A DNA stretch of 64,000 nucleotides from Marinoscillum sp040222955. Lineage in GTDB: Bacteria; Bacteroidota; Bacteroidia; Cytophagales; Cyclobacteriaceae. The stretch is taken from the NCBI RefSeq assembly GCF_040222955.1, contig NZ_JAVKCA010000005.1:85727-149726 (forward strand). The letters are read 5' to 3'. The notes beneath the pieces were generated by a model. The model saw nothing but the letters and a program-made list of their open reading frames with translations. It was not told the origin of the DNA and searched no databases. Shown piece by piece: positions 1-9,384 of the stretch; within the stretch, counting starts at the first letter, position 1, and every line of letters starts with the position of its first letter. A program made the translations under genes and the position numbers.

Positions 1-42
1 CGGTTGAGCTTCAAAGAAAAGGTCTATGTCGCGGAGGTTCAT
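1..42 (-). CDS. 5' end of an unidentified gene (partial)
   Basis: An ATG on the minus strand at 42..40 opens a frame with no stop up to the window edge; the visible peptide is MNLRDIDLFFEAQP. It starts 15 bases after the stop codon of the TonB-dependent receptor gene and on the same strand, so it is probably the next gene of the same transcription unit. Fourteen codons are too few to name a family. The call rests on spacing and the open frame only. Confidence 0.45.
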   Translation of the reverse strand, partial: MNLRDIDLFFEAQP

Positions 43-57
43 TTCTGCTAAGCACAA

Positions 58-2241
58 TTACCACTCTACCCTATAGGTTAATATGGGAATTAAACCCAGT
101 TGATACTGAGTTTCCAACTGATTGGTAAATCCATCGAAATACTTATAACCTTCATTCTGAACGCCTGATGCATTCTGTAGGTCAAGTGCTATAGAGGTGG
201 TACGGTTTTCCCGGTATCGGGTCCAGAGCAAACGCACATCCAACCGCAGATAAGGTGTTGTCCGATAGTCATATCTCGTGAAATCCATCATGGCCCCGTC
301 TGGATTGGGCAGGTTTTCATAGTAGTTAAAACCTCCCTGATACTGCCCCCTGATATTGAGTCCGAAACGTCTGTTTTTAGTGGCTTTAGACACATCCCAT
401 TCCTTGCCGGCGGCCATGCTCACATTGTACTTTGTGTTATATGGTTGCTCAACCGTTCCTTCGATCTCGGATTCAAACACGCTGCCGCCAAACCGGAAAT
501 AGAGACCATCTGAAAAACTTTTCTCTGAAGTTAAAGTCCCTCCGGCAGTCCACGCAGTGCGCTCTCCAAGAATCATTACCGAAGGATAGAAGTATCCAAA
601 AAGCTCACTCTGAATATTGAACCCGCGTTTCTCATACACGTGGGTGAACGTACCCCGATAGGACCTAATCAAACCGTAATTCTCATCCCAGACCTGTCCT
701 CCTTCCGTGTGATTAAAATAGTAATTATAGGGATTGGTCAATTGACTGTATTTCCCTCCGGCGATGGTGAGGTAGTTATTGGCATTGAGTTGCTGGGTCA
801 ATGAAATTCTAGGGTCAATACTCGCATCGTCGGTACTCTGATTATAGTTCACTCCCGCTTTGACTTTGAGGTCACTGAAAACACGCCATTCTATTTGCGC
901 ATACGGATTAATCAGAAACTGATTCAACGAATGATCATATATCCCCTGAAGGCTTCCTGCCCAACTGTATTGATTAGCCAACACCCCCAGCGTCAAATTG
1001 GCACCACCAATAGATCTATTGTATGATGAATGAATGCTCAAAATACGTTGACTATTCTGCATGATCAGGCTGGTGTCCCGAACATCGTTATCGTCATACT
1101 CATATTCGTCACGTGTATTTTCATAGCCAGAGAGCACGACAGACGTGGTTAGGTGACTGTTGTCAAAACCGGATTTCAGGCTGGCCCCTATCACTCCGGT
1201 CTTGTTGTCATAATAAATATCCCGTCGGTCTTTAATCACCTCCGATTCAGAAAATGGTTGATGGTCAAAGTTGTTGAAACTAAGTCCTCCGGTTCCAAAA
1301 ACTTTCAGCCTGGACCGGGTACCAAGCGGTGTGGAAATATTCAGAGAGAGGTCCTGAAAACCAATGGATTCTCCCCCGAAATCCACCCCAAACTGGGTGA
1401 GTAGTCCGGTAAATGAATAGCGATAGTTGGCCGCATAGGTCATTTTACCTCCATTTTTGAAAGGGCCCTCGGTAGCCAAATCCAGCCCAATGAGCGAGGC
1501 CTGAGCCGTATATTGCCGCTGGGTGGTGTTCCCATTTTTCAGGTTCATATCGAAAACACCCCCTACACTGTTGCTATATCTGGAATCGAAGGTGCTATAC
1601 AAGAATTGTGACTGACTGAGCATCTGAGCACTGAGCATATTCACCCCGCCACCAGTAGCTGAGGGTTGATCCAGAAATGTACCCGCATTGGACAGGTGAT
1701 TAGGGTTAACAATCTCGGCACCCTCCAGCCTCCAGGTATTGTAGTTGGGAGAGATTCCACGCACAGAAATCTGATTATTCTGGTCATTGGTGACCGCCAC
1801 ATCCGGAGAGCTTGTCACCAACCGGGCAGGGTCATAATAAGTAGCCGCAAAACGGTTGATCTGCTCTTCTGTGATACCGATCTTACCAGGCTCAGTAATA
1901 GAAATATTGGTGGTTATCACCACCTCATCCAGGTTGGAGCTATTGCGTTCAAGGTATACATCCTGACGAGTAATCACACCGGACTTCACCCACACCTCAG
2001 AGAGCGTCTCGCTGGTATAACCTACATAGCTGATCAGAAGCCGGTAACGCCCCGGCTCCAAATCAGTCAATTTGTAGAAACCACTGTCATCGGTGGCCAC
2101 ACCAGTGAGTGTACCTGAGACGCTCACAGTAGCACCTGCCAGCGGTGTATTGCTCATTTGATCATAAACAGTACCGGACACGGTCTGCGCACCCAACTCC
2201 ACACTGATGATCGCCATCAGTCCCCCAATCCAATATTTCAT
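58..2241 (-). CDS. TonB-dependent outer-membrane receptor with carboxypeptidase-like N-terminal domain
   Basis: This 727-residue protein begins with a signal peptide (cleavage near GAQT, about residue 20). A carboxypeptidase D regulatory-like beta-sandwich follows (about 20-105, with VSGTVYD and TDDSGFYKL), then a plug domain (about 107-225, with ISVRGI) and a beta-barrel that ends in an aromatic-rich strand (YRVEW). Such receptors import ligands across the outer membrane using TonB energy. It is shorter than SusC-type receptors (about 1000 residues) and no SusD partner is adjacent, so it looks like a stand-alone transporter. It is the last complete gene of a leftward unit devoted to sugar oxidation, which suggests a sugar derivative as ligand (inference). 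The gap to the upstream gene is 3 bases. Confidence 0.88.
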   Translation of the reverse strand: MKYWIGGLMAIISVELGAQTVSGTVYDQMSNTPLAGATVSVSGTLTGVATDDSGFYKLTDLEPGRYRLLISYVGYTSETLSEVWVKSGVITRQDVYLERNSSNLDEVVITTNISITEPGKIGITEEQINRFAATYYDPARLVTSSPDVAVTNDQNNQISVRGISPNYNTWRLEGAEIVNPNHLSNAGTFLDQPSATGGGVNMLSAQMLSQSQFLYSTFDSRYSNSVGGVFDMNLKNGNTTQRQYTAQASLIGLDLATEGPFKNGGKMTYAANYRYSFTGLLTQFGVDFGGESIGFQDLSLNISTPLGTRSRLKVFGTGGLSFNNFDHQPFSESEVIKDRRDIYYDNKTGVIGASLKSGFDNSHLTTSVVLSGYENTRDEYEYDDNDVRDTSLIMQNSQRILSIHSSYNRSIGGANLTLGVLANQYSWAGSLQGIYDHSLNQFLINPYAQIEWRVFSDLKVKAGVNYNQSTDDASIDPRISLTQQLNANNYLTIAGGKYSQLTNPYNYYFNHTEGGQVWDENYGLIRSYRGTFTHVYEKRGFNIQSELFGYFYPSVMILGERTAWTAGGTLTSEKSFSDGLYFRFGGSVFESEIEGTVEQPYNTKYNVSMAAGKEWDVSKATKNRRFGLNIRGQYQGGFNYYENLPNPDGAMMDFTRYDYRTTPYLRLDVRLLWTRYRENRTTSIALDLQNASGVQNEGYKYFDGFTNQLETQYQLGLIPILTYRVEW

Positions 2242-2244
2242 AGC

Positions 2245-3102
2245 TTATCCGAGAATTTTTTCTGTCAGGTTTTTATAAGAAAGTTCAATGCTTTTGAGCG
2301 GGTTTTCAGACTGATCCTGCTCCACAAAAAAGTGCTTCATTCCTGAGGTTTTTTTCTCAGCAAAAATGCGCTGAAAATCTATGGTCCCTGTGCCCACCTC
2401 GGCAAACCCACGCTCCGGTGTGTTGGCAATATCCTTCACATGCCACATGGGTACCCGGCCGCTGTTATCTTTGAAAAACTGGACAGGGTCCAATCCGGCT
2501 TTGGTAATCCAGTATAAATCAAGCTCAATCTTGACCATTTCAGGGTCGGTCTCATTCAGCAGGATGTTCATGGGCAGCTCGCCTTCCAGTTCCTGGAATT
2601 CAAAGTCATGGTTGTGATAGCAAACTGTGATACCGGCAGACCCGGCCTTCTCAGCGCATTTGCTCAGGGTGGCGGCATAGCCTTTGTATTGATCCAAAGA
2701 AACACGCTGCTCTGGCGACAGCCACGGGAAAACAGCATACTGCTGCCCGGCATCCACCATAAACTCAAGTGCCTGATCAAAACCCTCCGCGAAAACCTGG
2801 GAAGACATGTGACCACTGGTCAATTCCATACCCAGATCACTTACTATGCTCCTGAATTCCTTTCCAGAAAAGCCATAAATTTTGCCAGCATCATACCCGG
2901 CTCCCTCAAGCTTCTTATAGCCTATCCTGGCTATCTTCTCCAGGGTGCCCTTAGGGTCACTGCTCATTTCATTTCTCACAGTATACAGCTGCACGCCAAT
3001 CTTAGTAGATGGTTTGACCGAGGCGAGCAACGATGGCATGGCCATAACGGCCGCAGAGGCCACGGCCGAGGTTTTCAGGAAAGTTCTTCTCTTGTAAGTC
3101 AT
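2245..3102 (-). CDS. Tat-exported sugar phosphate isomerase/epimerase family protein (TIM barrel)
   Basis: The 285-residue product starts with a twin-arginine signal (KRRTFLKTS followed by an alanine-rich hydrophobic stretch), so it should be folded in the cytoplasm and exported. The rest is a xylose-isomerase-like TIM barrel. Candidate metal ligands are in CYHNHDFE, IELDLYWI, WHVKD and FFVEQD. Family members isomerise or epimerise sugars, and some act as lyases on oxidised sugars. It lies 6 bases from the PQQ-type dehydrogenase gene and 3 bases from the receptor gene. The periplasmic location fits a substrate made by the neighbouring secreted dehydrogenase (inference). The exact reaction cannot be read from sequence. 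Confidence 0.83.
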   Translation of the reverse strand: MTYKRRTFLKTSAVASAAVMAMPSLLASVKPSTKIGVQLYTVRNEMSSDPKGTLEKIARIGYKKLEGAGYDAGKIYGFSGKEFRSIVSDLGMELTSGHMSSQVFAEGFDQALEFMVDAGQQYAVFPWLSPEQRVSLDQYKGYAATLSKCAEKAGSAGITVCYHNHDFEFQELEGELPMNILLNETDPEMVKIELDLYWITKAGLDPVQFFKDNSGRVPMWHVKDIANTPERGFAEVGTGTIDFQRIFAEKKTSGMKHFFVEQDQSENPLKSIELSYKNLTEKILG

Positions 3103-3108
3103 AGCTGG

Positions 3109-5706
3109 TTAAGGTTTTGGGTTGAATTCAATATTTCGAATATAAAGGAGCTTGTTTTCTTCTCCTTCATTGGTAAACACAAAGTAGACATTTTGGAAAC
3201 CCGTCACATCGTTGATCTCTATCTGAAATGACGTGGCAGGGCCCGCTGCTGGATCCGGATAAATCTCCCGACTACCAATCTCCTCTCCATCAGGAGCACC
3301 TGTGCGGATAGATACGTGGCCACCCTTCTCTCTGTTAGCTACCAAAAAGGACACACTCGCGATCCCGGTCAGGTCAATATTTTTGAAACTCACCCATGAA
3401 CCGTGATAAATGCTTCGGATGTCACCACCACGCGCCTGAATATCTTTCGAATCATCAAACAGGTCTGCAGCCATGCGGGACGGACGCAACCAAATATTTC
3501 GGGTAGATTCGATAGGGCGTAGCGGAGCCTTACCGCGATCCTTATAGGCGGCAGTAAAGAGGTATCGCCCTTCTGGCTCAGTGGCTGTAAATGCTCCGGC
3601 CAAAGGATAGCTCGCTTGGTTAGCTAGGGACAATATATACTCCACTATACTGGCCGCATCATCTGTGGTCAAATCGGGGTGTGCGGACATTGCCTGCTCG
3701 CCCCATACGCCACCACCACCACTGATGATCTTTCTGCTGAGGTAATTGACCGCATTGCGGTCAGTTTTGTAGCGATCTGCCACAGCCGCATAGGATGGTC
3801 CGATGGACTTTTCATTCACCTTGTGACAGCCCTTACAGTCCAGCGCCTCAATAAGAGTGAGTCCATTGCTCACCGGTACCTGATGACCAAGTGCTTCCGC
3901 CATATCTGTGGATTGATAGTGGTTAATATCAAACCGGATTTGATCTGAGGCAATACCTACACCTTTTTCGTCTTCCAGGTCACTGATCTGCACTTCATAG
4001 GCGATGTTGCGACCTTCCCAAAAGAACGTATTGTTACCCGCTATCGCAATATCCACCACCGGGGGCTCATTGCCCACCTCAATGGTAAACTGCTGGGTAC
4101 GGTAGTCCCCTTTACCATCTGAGAGTGTGAGTTTAGGATAGTATACACCTTCTTTTTCAAACACATAAGTGAATGATGAGTCATTGAATGTCTCATTTTC
4201 TATCTCCCATTGATATTTAAGCTTGTCACCATCGTAATCTTTAGATTCGGATGCATCAAAAATCACCTTCAGTGGCGCGGATCCGCTGTATCGCGAAGCT
4301 GAAGCATTGAGAACCGGAGGCCGATTGCCCTCTATGTATCTGATTCTGGATAGTTTGGCGTTCTCGTTTCTTGTAAACCAGCCCGTACCGTACTCTATCA
4401 TGTACAAATTTCCATCCGGCCCAAATTCCATGTCCATGGCATTGTTGAATTCAGTATTGGGCATAAAAGGATACCAGTCGGTAGGGTTACCCTCTTCATC
4501 AAGCTCCAGAAAATAAATAAATCCGCGCATCCAGTCATAATAAATCACACGACCGTCCAGATAAGCCGGAAATTTAGAGCGGCCTTCATACATCTCTGAA
4601 TAGTACACCGGACCCGCCATGGCATTACGCCCGCCATTTTTCAACTGTGGAAATATGTCGGTGCGTGCATAAGGATAGTAAATCTTTGCTGGCTGGGCCG
4701 GAGGCAAATTTTGAAGTCCGGTGTTGTTAGGCGAGTTATTAACAGGTGATGCCGGATCATACATATCCCTGGAAATGCCCGTTTCAAAATCATATTCGTT
4801 GTAGGCATAGTTGTTTCCAACAAAAAGAGGCCAGCCGAAAAATCCGGGCGCTCGGGCCACATTGAATTCATCATGTCCACGGGGCCCACGGCCTTCGGCA
4901 TCTTCTCCGGCATCAGGACCTACATCCCCCCAAAAAAGCCATCCACGCTTAGGATCCACAGAAATTCGGTAAGGATTTCTACAACCCATCACATAGATTT
5001 CAGGTTTGGTCAAAGGGTCTTCATCTACAAAAAGATTGCCCTCAGGTATGCTATATGTACCATCCGGCTCTGGTTTGATCCTGAGAATCTTACCTCGGAG
5101 GTCATTGGTGTTGGCAGAAGACTTCTGGGCATCCCAGGCGGACCTGCCGGGGCGCTCATCCGAAGGCGAAAAGCCTTTGGAGGCAAAAGGATTGGTATTG
5201 TCACCAGTGGAAAGATAGAGTAGTCCATCGCTGCCAAACTGTATAGATCCACCGGTGTGACAGCACTCCTCACGCTGCACGGGCACTTTCAACATCACTA
5301 CCTCATTAATCAAACCTTTAGCGGTGTATGAAAACCTGGACAAATGCTGAACAGGTTCGTCCCCTACCGGAGAGTAGTACACATACACCCAATCATTTTG
5401 CTCGAATTCAGGATCCAGGGCAATTCCCATAAGTCCATCTTCTTTTTCGTGGTACACCGGAATGGAATCATAATCCGAGAGCTCATTGGTTCTGAGATCA
5501 TACTGCTTGATCGCTCCCCTTCTCTGGGTAAATAATATTCTATCCTTGGGCAGAACCACTATTTCTGTAGGCTCATATAGATTGGTAGCAAAAACTTCCT
5601 TAACAAATCTGCTCTCCTCCGGCGCCTCTTCCACTTTGGTTTCGTGGGCTGTCTGCCCACATGATAGAAATAATCCTACTAACCCTACTAACCCTAATTT
5701 TTTCAA
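3109..5706 (-). CDS. PQQ-type sugar dehydrogenase lipoprotein with PKD, cytochrome c and C-terminal beta domain
   Basis: The 865-residue product has a lipoprotein signal with Cys16 (LFLSC). Residues about 32-460 form a glucose/sorbosone dehydrogenase beta-propeller, with motifs DGLMGIALDPEF, CCHTGGSIQFG, LRGKILRI and CRNPYRISVDP. A PKD domain follows (about 465-550). Next is a monoheme cytochrome c domain with heme motif CKGCH at 624-628 and a likely Met ligand in EQAMSAHP. The C-terminus resembles a carbohydrate-binding beta-sandwich. The family oxidises sugars in the periplasm; the fused heme would take the electrons. It is separated by 1 base from the 1214-residue gene, which carries a closely similar cytochrome module. 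The substrate is unknown. Confidence 0.87.
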   Translation of the reverse strand: MKKLGLVGLVGLFLSCGQTAHETKVEEAPEESRFVKEVFATNLYEPTEIVVLPKDRILFTQRRGAIKQYDLRTNELSDYDSIPVYHEKEDGLMGIALDPEFEQNDWVYVYYSPVGDEPVQHLSRFSYTAKGLINEVVMLKVPVQREECCHTGGSIQFGSDGLLYLSTGDNTNPFASKGFSPSDERPGRSAWDAQKSSANTNDLRGKILRIKPEPDGTYSIPEGNLFVDEDPLTKPEIYVMGCRNPYRISVDPKRGWLFWGDVGPDAGEDAEGRGPRGHDEFNVARAPGFFGWPLFVGNNYAYNEYDFETGISRDMYDPASPVNNSPNNTGLQNLPPAQPAKIYYPYARTDIFPQLKNGGRNAMAGPVYYSEMYEGRSKFPAYLDGRVIYYDWMRGFIYFLELDEEGNPTDWYPFMPNTEFNNAMDMEFGPDGNLYMIEYGTGWFTRNENAKLSRIRYIEGNRPPVLNASASRYSGSAPLKVIFDASESKDYDGDKLKYQWEIENETFNDSSFTYVFEKEGVYYPKLTLSDGKGDYRTQQFTIEVGNEPPVVDIAIAGNNTFFWEGRNIAYEVQISDLEDEKGVGIASDQIRFDINHYQSTDMAEALGHQVPVSNGLTLIEALDCKGCHKVNEKSIGPSYAAVADRYKTDRNAVNYLSRKIISGGGGVWGEQAMSAHPDLTTDDAASIVEYILSLANQASYPLAGAFTATEPEGRYLFTAAYKDRGKAPLRPIESTRNIWLRPSRMAADLFDDSKDIQARGGDIRSIYHGSWVSFKNIDLTGIASVSFLVANREKGGHVSIRTGAPDGEEIGSREIYPDPAAGPATSFQIEINDVTGFQNVYFVFTNEGEENKLLYIRNIEFNPKP

Positions 5707-5707
5707 T

Positions 5708-8700
5708 TTACAATTCTCTAATTTTTATATTTCTGAACCACACTTTGTCCCCGTGATCCTGTAAGGAAATATGACCCTCTTTACCCGTGCCAAAGGCTTC
5801 CATTTCTGAAAATTTGCTACCTGCCACCAGTGCATTCCACTCTGGTGTCCAGAAATCAAACTCCACCACTTTGTATCCATTGAGCCAATGTTCCACATGG
5901 CCATTGTTCACTTTGATTTGGGTTCTGTTCCACTCTCCTGCAGGGTTTACGGTCACAAATTTGGTTTTGATCATATCATACAAATCTCCACTGCGGTGCT
6001 TTTCAATCTGACCATCTGGATGTCTCAGATTGTCCAAAAGCTGATATTCCGGACCCGTATGCCATACATAGTCATACTGATCATCCTCTACCACATTGTA
6101 GATGATCCCACTATTGCCCCCCTCTGAGATTTTCCAGTCAATCTGGAATTCGTAATTCTTGTACGGCTTATCGGTAATGATGATGTCTCCGCCATCCTCG
6201 GCCTGCCAGCCAGCTCCTGACCCCTTACCGCTAAAATGGAGGGTACCATTGGCCACCCGCCATTTTTTACCCAATGTTTCTGACTTGAAATTGCGGATAC
6301 CCCCGGTAGTCTTTCCATCAAAAAGCAATTTCCATCCCTGTGCTATCTCAGCGTCAGAAAGCTCATTGTGAGCAACCTGATAACTGTTGGTAAACCCTGG
6401 AAGATCCTTTGGGATATTGGTCAAGGTATACCAGGCCTCCGTGGTCCACAGTTCATGATCCAATTCGCTTGCGAATGGTCGTTTGATGCGGAAGTATACC
6501 ACGTGCTTTTCCTTCAATCCTTCCAGCTCAAAAAACACTTTTTTGCGGTCTTCTGACAGGTAGAAATTCTTGGGCTTCATCTCGGTCACGCCAAGCTTTG
6601 GTCCTCCGTATTCGGCGGTTGGCTTGAAGTAAAACTGTTCAATGAGAAAGTCCTCAGCGCTGATATTCTGACCGGCTTTGATCGGTTCGGTAAATTCAAT
6701 TTCGAATCCATTGGAACGAGCACTTACTTTAAGCATTTCGAACACTGAATTTTCATTGTAGACCAATCGCTGCAAACCATAATTCAGCTTACCCGTCTGA
6801 CCCCAGTTGCCAGACACTCCAATACCACCCGCCAAAAGAGAGCCATCAGGTGCCCATGCCAGGCGATTCACCCCAGCCTCTATGCCTTGTGAGAATCTGA
6901 AAACAGCACCCTGATAGATGCCATCAACTTTCTCAATGGCAACACGCTTGATACCTCCATGAGTCACTTCACAGTGAATCATTTGGCCGGCATATGGCCC
7001 CTTATCTATGGCCAATGGGGTACTTGGTGAGTTCCCAATTTCGTCCTGAGGCAGCCAAACAACCGGCTCGTCCTGTACAAGACCTTCTGTTCCTTCAGGA
7101 TCAACGGAGCGTGAACCATACCATGCGCCTTCTCTTACATGATTGATCTTAGATGCCGGCAACCAGTCTCCCTGATTGTCAGCTACGAAAATTTCTCCAT
7201 CCACTCCTATTCCAATGCCATTGGGTGTTCTGAGACCCGAGGCTATGAACTCTACTGCACCCGTTTCTTTGGATATCTTGATGATCTTACCACGATCTTT
7301 GGGCTGTGGCTGCGCAGATGCACCTCCTGGCAGAATGTCTGTAGCCAGTGCACCGTAGAAATAACCATCCTTATATACCAGCCCGAATGAGAACTCGTGA
7401 AAATTGGCAGAAACAGTCCAGTCATCCGCTACCGTCTGATATTCATCTATCAGTCCATCTTTGTCATTATCTATGAGTTTGGTCAATTCCTGTTTTTGAA
7501 GCACATAAATCTCCCCATCCACCACTTTGATACCCAAAGGCTCTGCGAGTCCGGTAGCTATACGCTGGACAGTGATCTCCCCGGGATTAGGTGATCTGAA
7601 ATTTTTGACGAGGTAAACCGGCCCCAGGGAATCCCAGGTACACACGAGCATTTCATCCGCTGAAAGGAAGTCTATACCGCCTACTCTAGGTCGGAAATCA
7701 TCAGGTCGTGCCTGGAAAATATCAAAAGCAGGGTGTACGCCCGCGAGCCAGCGACCATCTCCGGGAATGGATTTTACCAGCACTTCATCACTGATGTATT
7801 CTTTGGTCTCCAAATAATCCGAAGGGGATACGAAAAGCATAGACTCAGGTACCACTTCAAATTTACCGGCCTCCTTATTAAACCACTGTAAAGAAACCGA
7901 CCCACCGCCACTGGCCTGAAAGTATTGAATTTCGAAAGGGTGATCCCCCTCTGTGAGATATACCTCGCCATCTTTGGCCGTGGGGCCATGGAAGCCACCA
8001 TGATCAATGGCTATCATATTGTCCACAAAAAGTCGGGAGCCGTCATCAGACACCAACCTCAGGCTATAACTGGCTGTCTTGCTGATTTTTAAATTCCCTT
8101 TGAACAAAACAGCAATGCGCTGTGTACGCTCACCAAAATCGCTTGCCTCCCGCACGTGTATCTGAGGTACAATGGCTGCACTAATGGGCAATGCTTCCTT
8201 TTTCAGGGTATTGAAGTTGGGCTGATCTCCACTATAGAGGTAGAGGTATGCGGCCGCACCGGATGATTCTTTGGATATATTCACTTCATCCTGAAATTTC
8301 ACCGGAACGGTTTTTTCACCCAAATGCCAGGCTCCACCATCCGAATCCTCATCATCGTCATCCAGAGATAAAATGTACCGAATCATCTCCCCGGCATCCT
8401 CCTCAGACAACCCTGCATGTGGGGTCATCATCGCTTCACCCCAAACGCCACTTCCTCCGTTGATCACCTTTCCGGCAAGCATCTTCACTGACTCGTCACT
8501 ATCACTGTATTTTCTGGCGACGGATATATAAGCCGGACCCACTGTTTTTACCTCCTCATTGTGGCAAGACTTACAGTCACTGCGCTCTATCAGCTGAGCA
8601 CCAGCCGCCAGACCTGTATCTTCAGTGTCCTCCGCCTCAACGGCCAGACCTTTGTCAAAGCCTTCGTGATAAAACGCTCGCAACTCTGTGGGCTCATCCG

Positions 8701-9352
8701 GCGATAAAGTCAACACCCCTGCCACTGTCACTACATTTCCATCAGGGTACTCCTGATTACTTGTGGAGGTCACCTCAAAGCTGCCATTGGTATTGAAATC
8801 CCGCTCGCTCACCAATGAAGAAATGGTGGTATTGAGTGCCACCTGATAATCTCCGGCGTTTGAAACCTTAAATTGTCTGGACAGTCCACTCTGACTACCT
8901 CGCTTGATGGCTTCAGGTATTTCTTCAACTAGAATTTTGCTGTCCGGTGTGCTCAACTCGTAGGTGAACACGACCTGACCATCCACAAAACGATGGCCTT
9001 TATACTGTACCTCAGGAATCGTGATCTCGTCTCCTTTTCTTAAAACCCATTCTACATCCTCTTTCTCATCTGTGTAGTAAGCATAGCCCTTGGAGGTGGG
9101 CTGAGGTCCGTGAACAGTAGTATATACTGCACCGTCAAAATTCACTCCACCCTTCCATGCCTTATAAAGGCTGGCGGTGCGGGCATCGTAGGCCACCCAT
9201 ACATCTTCATTAAGTGCTGCGGTCACCATTCTGGGCTTCAAATCCAGGACAGAGCGAAACACCCAGGCTTCTCTGGGCCTTTCAAATTGTCGTTTCTCCT
9301 GACAGGCTGCCAGTGCGCCAATGAGCAAGCTGATATAAACTAATTTCTTCAT
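5708..9352 (-). CDS. Multidomain lipoprotein: cytochrome c - PA14 - beta-propeller - DUF1080 fusion
   Basis: The 1214-residue product has a clear lipobox (LAAC, Cys17). Residues about 20-240 are a beta-rich domain I do not recognise. A cytochrome c domain follows (CKSCH at 260-264, likely Met ligand in AMMTPH), then PA14 (about 380-495, with SDDGSRLFVD), then a sorbosone-dehydrogenase-like propeller (about 530-900, with GLRTPNGIGI and FVADNQGDW). Residues about 1000-1214 are DUF1080 (PF06439; LLFDGK, GNSGIIYNV, ISLQDHG), a fold in which 3-keto-disaccharide hydrolases and lyases are known. One polypeptide thus combines electron transfer, probable sugar binding, a propeller and a candidate glycoside-cleaving domain. 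Neighbours on both sides are sugar-oxidation genes. Domain calls are confident; the combined activity is inference. Confidence 0.85.
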   Translation of the reverse strand: MKKLVYISLLIGALAACQEKRQFERPREAWVFRSVLDLKPRMVTAALNEDVWVAYDARTASLYKAWKGGVNFDGAVYTTVHGPQPTSKGYAYYTDEKEDVEWVLRKGDEITIPEVQYKGHRFVDGQVVFTYELSTPDSKILVEEIPEAIKRGSQSGLSRQFKVSNAGDYQVALNTTISSLVSERDFNTNGSFEVTSTSNQEYPDGNVVTVAGVLTLSPDEPTELRAFYHEGFDKGLAVEAEDTEDTGLAAGAQLIERSDCKSCHNEEVKTVGPAYISVARKYSDSDESVKMLAGKVINGGSGVWGEAMMTPHAGLSEEDAGEMIRYILSLDDDDEDSDGGAWHLGEKTVPVKFQDEVNISKESSGAAAYLYLYSGDQPNFNTLKKEALPISAAIVPQIHVREASDFGERTQRIAVLFKGNLKISKTASYSLRLVSDDGSRLFVDNMIAIDHGGFHGPTAKDGEVYLTEGDHPFEIQYFQASGGGSVSLQWFNKEAGKFEVVPESMLFVSPSDYLETKEYISDEVLVKSIPGDGRWLAGVHPAFDIFQARPDDFRPRVGGIDFLSADEMLVCTWDSLGPVYLVKNFRSPNPGEITVQRIATGLAEPLGIKVVDGEIYVLQKQELTKLIDNDKDGLIDEYQTVADDWTVSANFHEFSFGLVYKDGYFYGALATDILPGGASAQPQPKDRGKIIKISKETGAVEFIASGLRTPNGIGIGVDGEIFVADNQGDWLPASKINHVREGAWYGSRSVDPEGTEGLVQDEPVVWLPQDEIGNSPSTPLAIDKGPYAGQMIHCEVTHGGIKRVAIEKVDGIYQGAVFRFSQGIEAGVNRLAWAPDGSLLAGGIGVSGNWGQTGKLNYGLQRLVYNENSVFEMLKVSARSNGFEIEFTEPIKAGQNISAEDFLIEQFYFKPTAEYGGPKLGVTEMKPKNFYLSEDRKKVFFELEGLKEKHVVYFRIKRPFASELDHELWTTEAWYTLTNIPKDLPGFTNSYQVAHNELSDAEIAQGWKLLFDGKTTGGIRNFKSETLGKKWRVANGTLHFSGKGSGAGWQAEDGGDIIITDKPYKNYEFQIDWKISEGGNSGIIYNVVEDDQYDYVWHTGPEYQLLDNLRHPDGQIEKHRSGDLYDMIKTKFVTVNPAGEWNRTQIKVNNGHVEHWLNGYKVVEFDFWTPEWNALVAGSKFSEMEAFGTGKEGHISLQDHGDKVWFRNIKIREL

Positions 9353-9384
9353 ACTTCTTTACTTCTCTTCTTACTTATTCTTAC

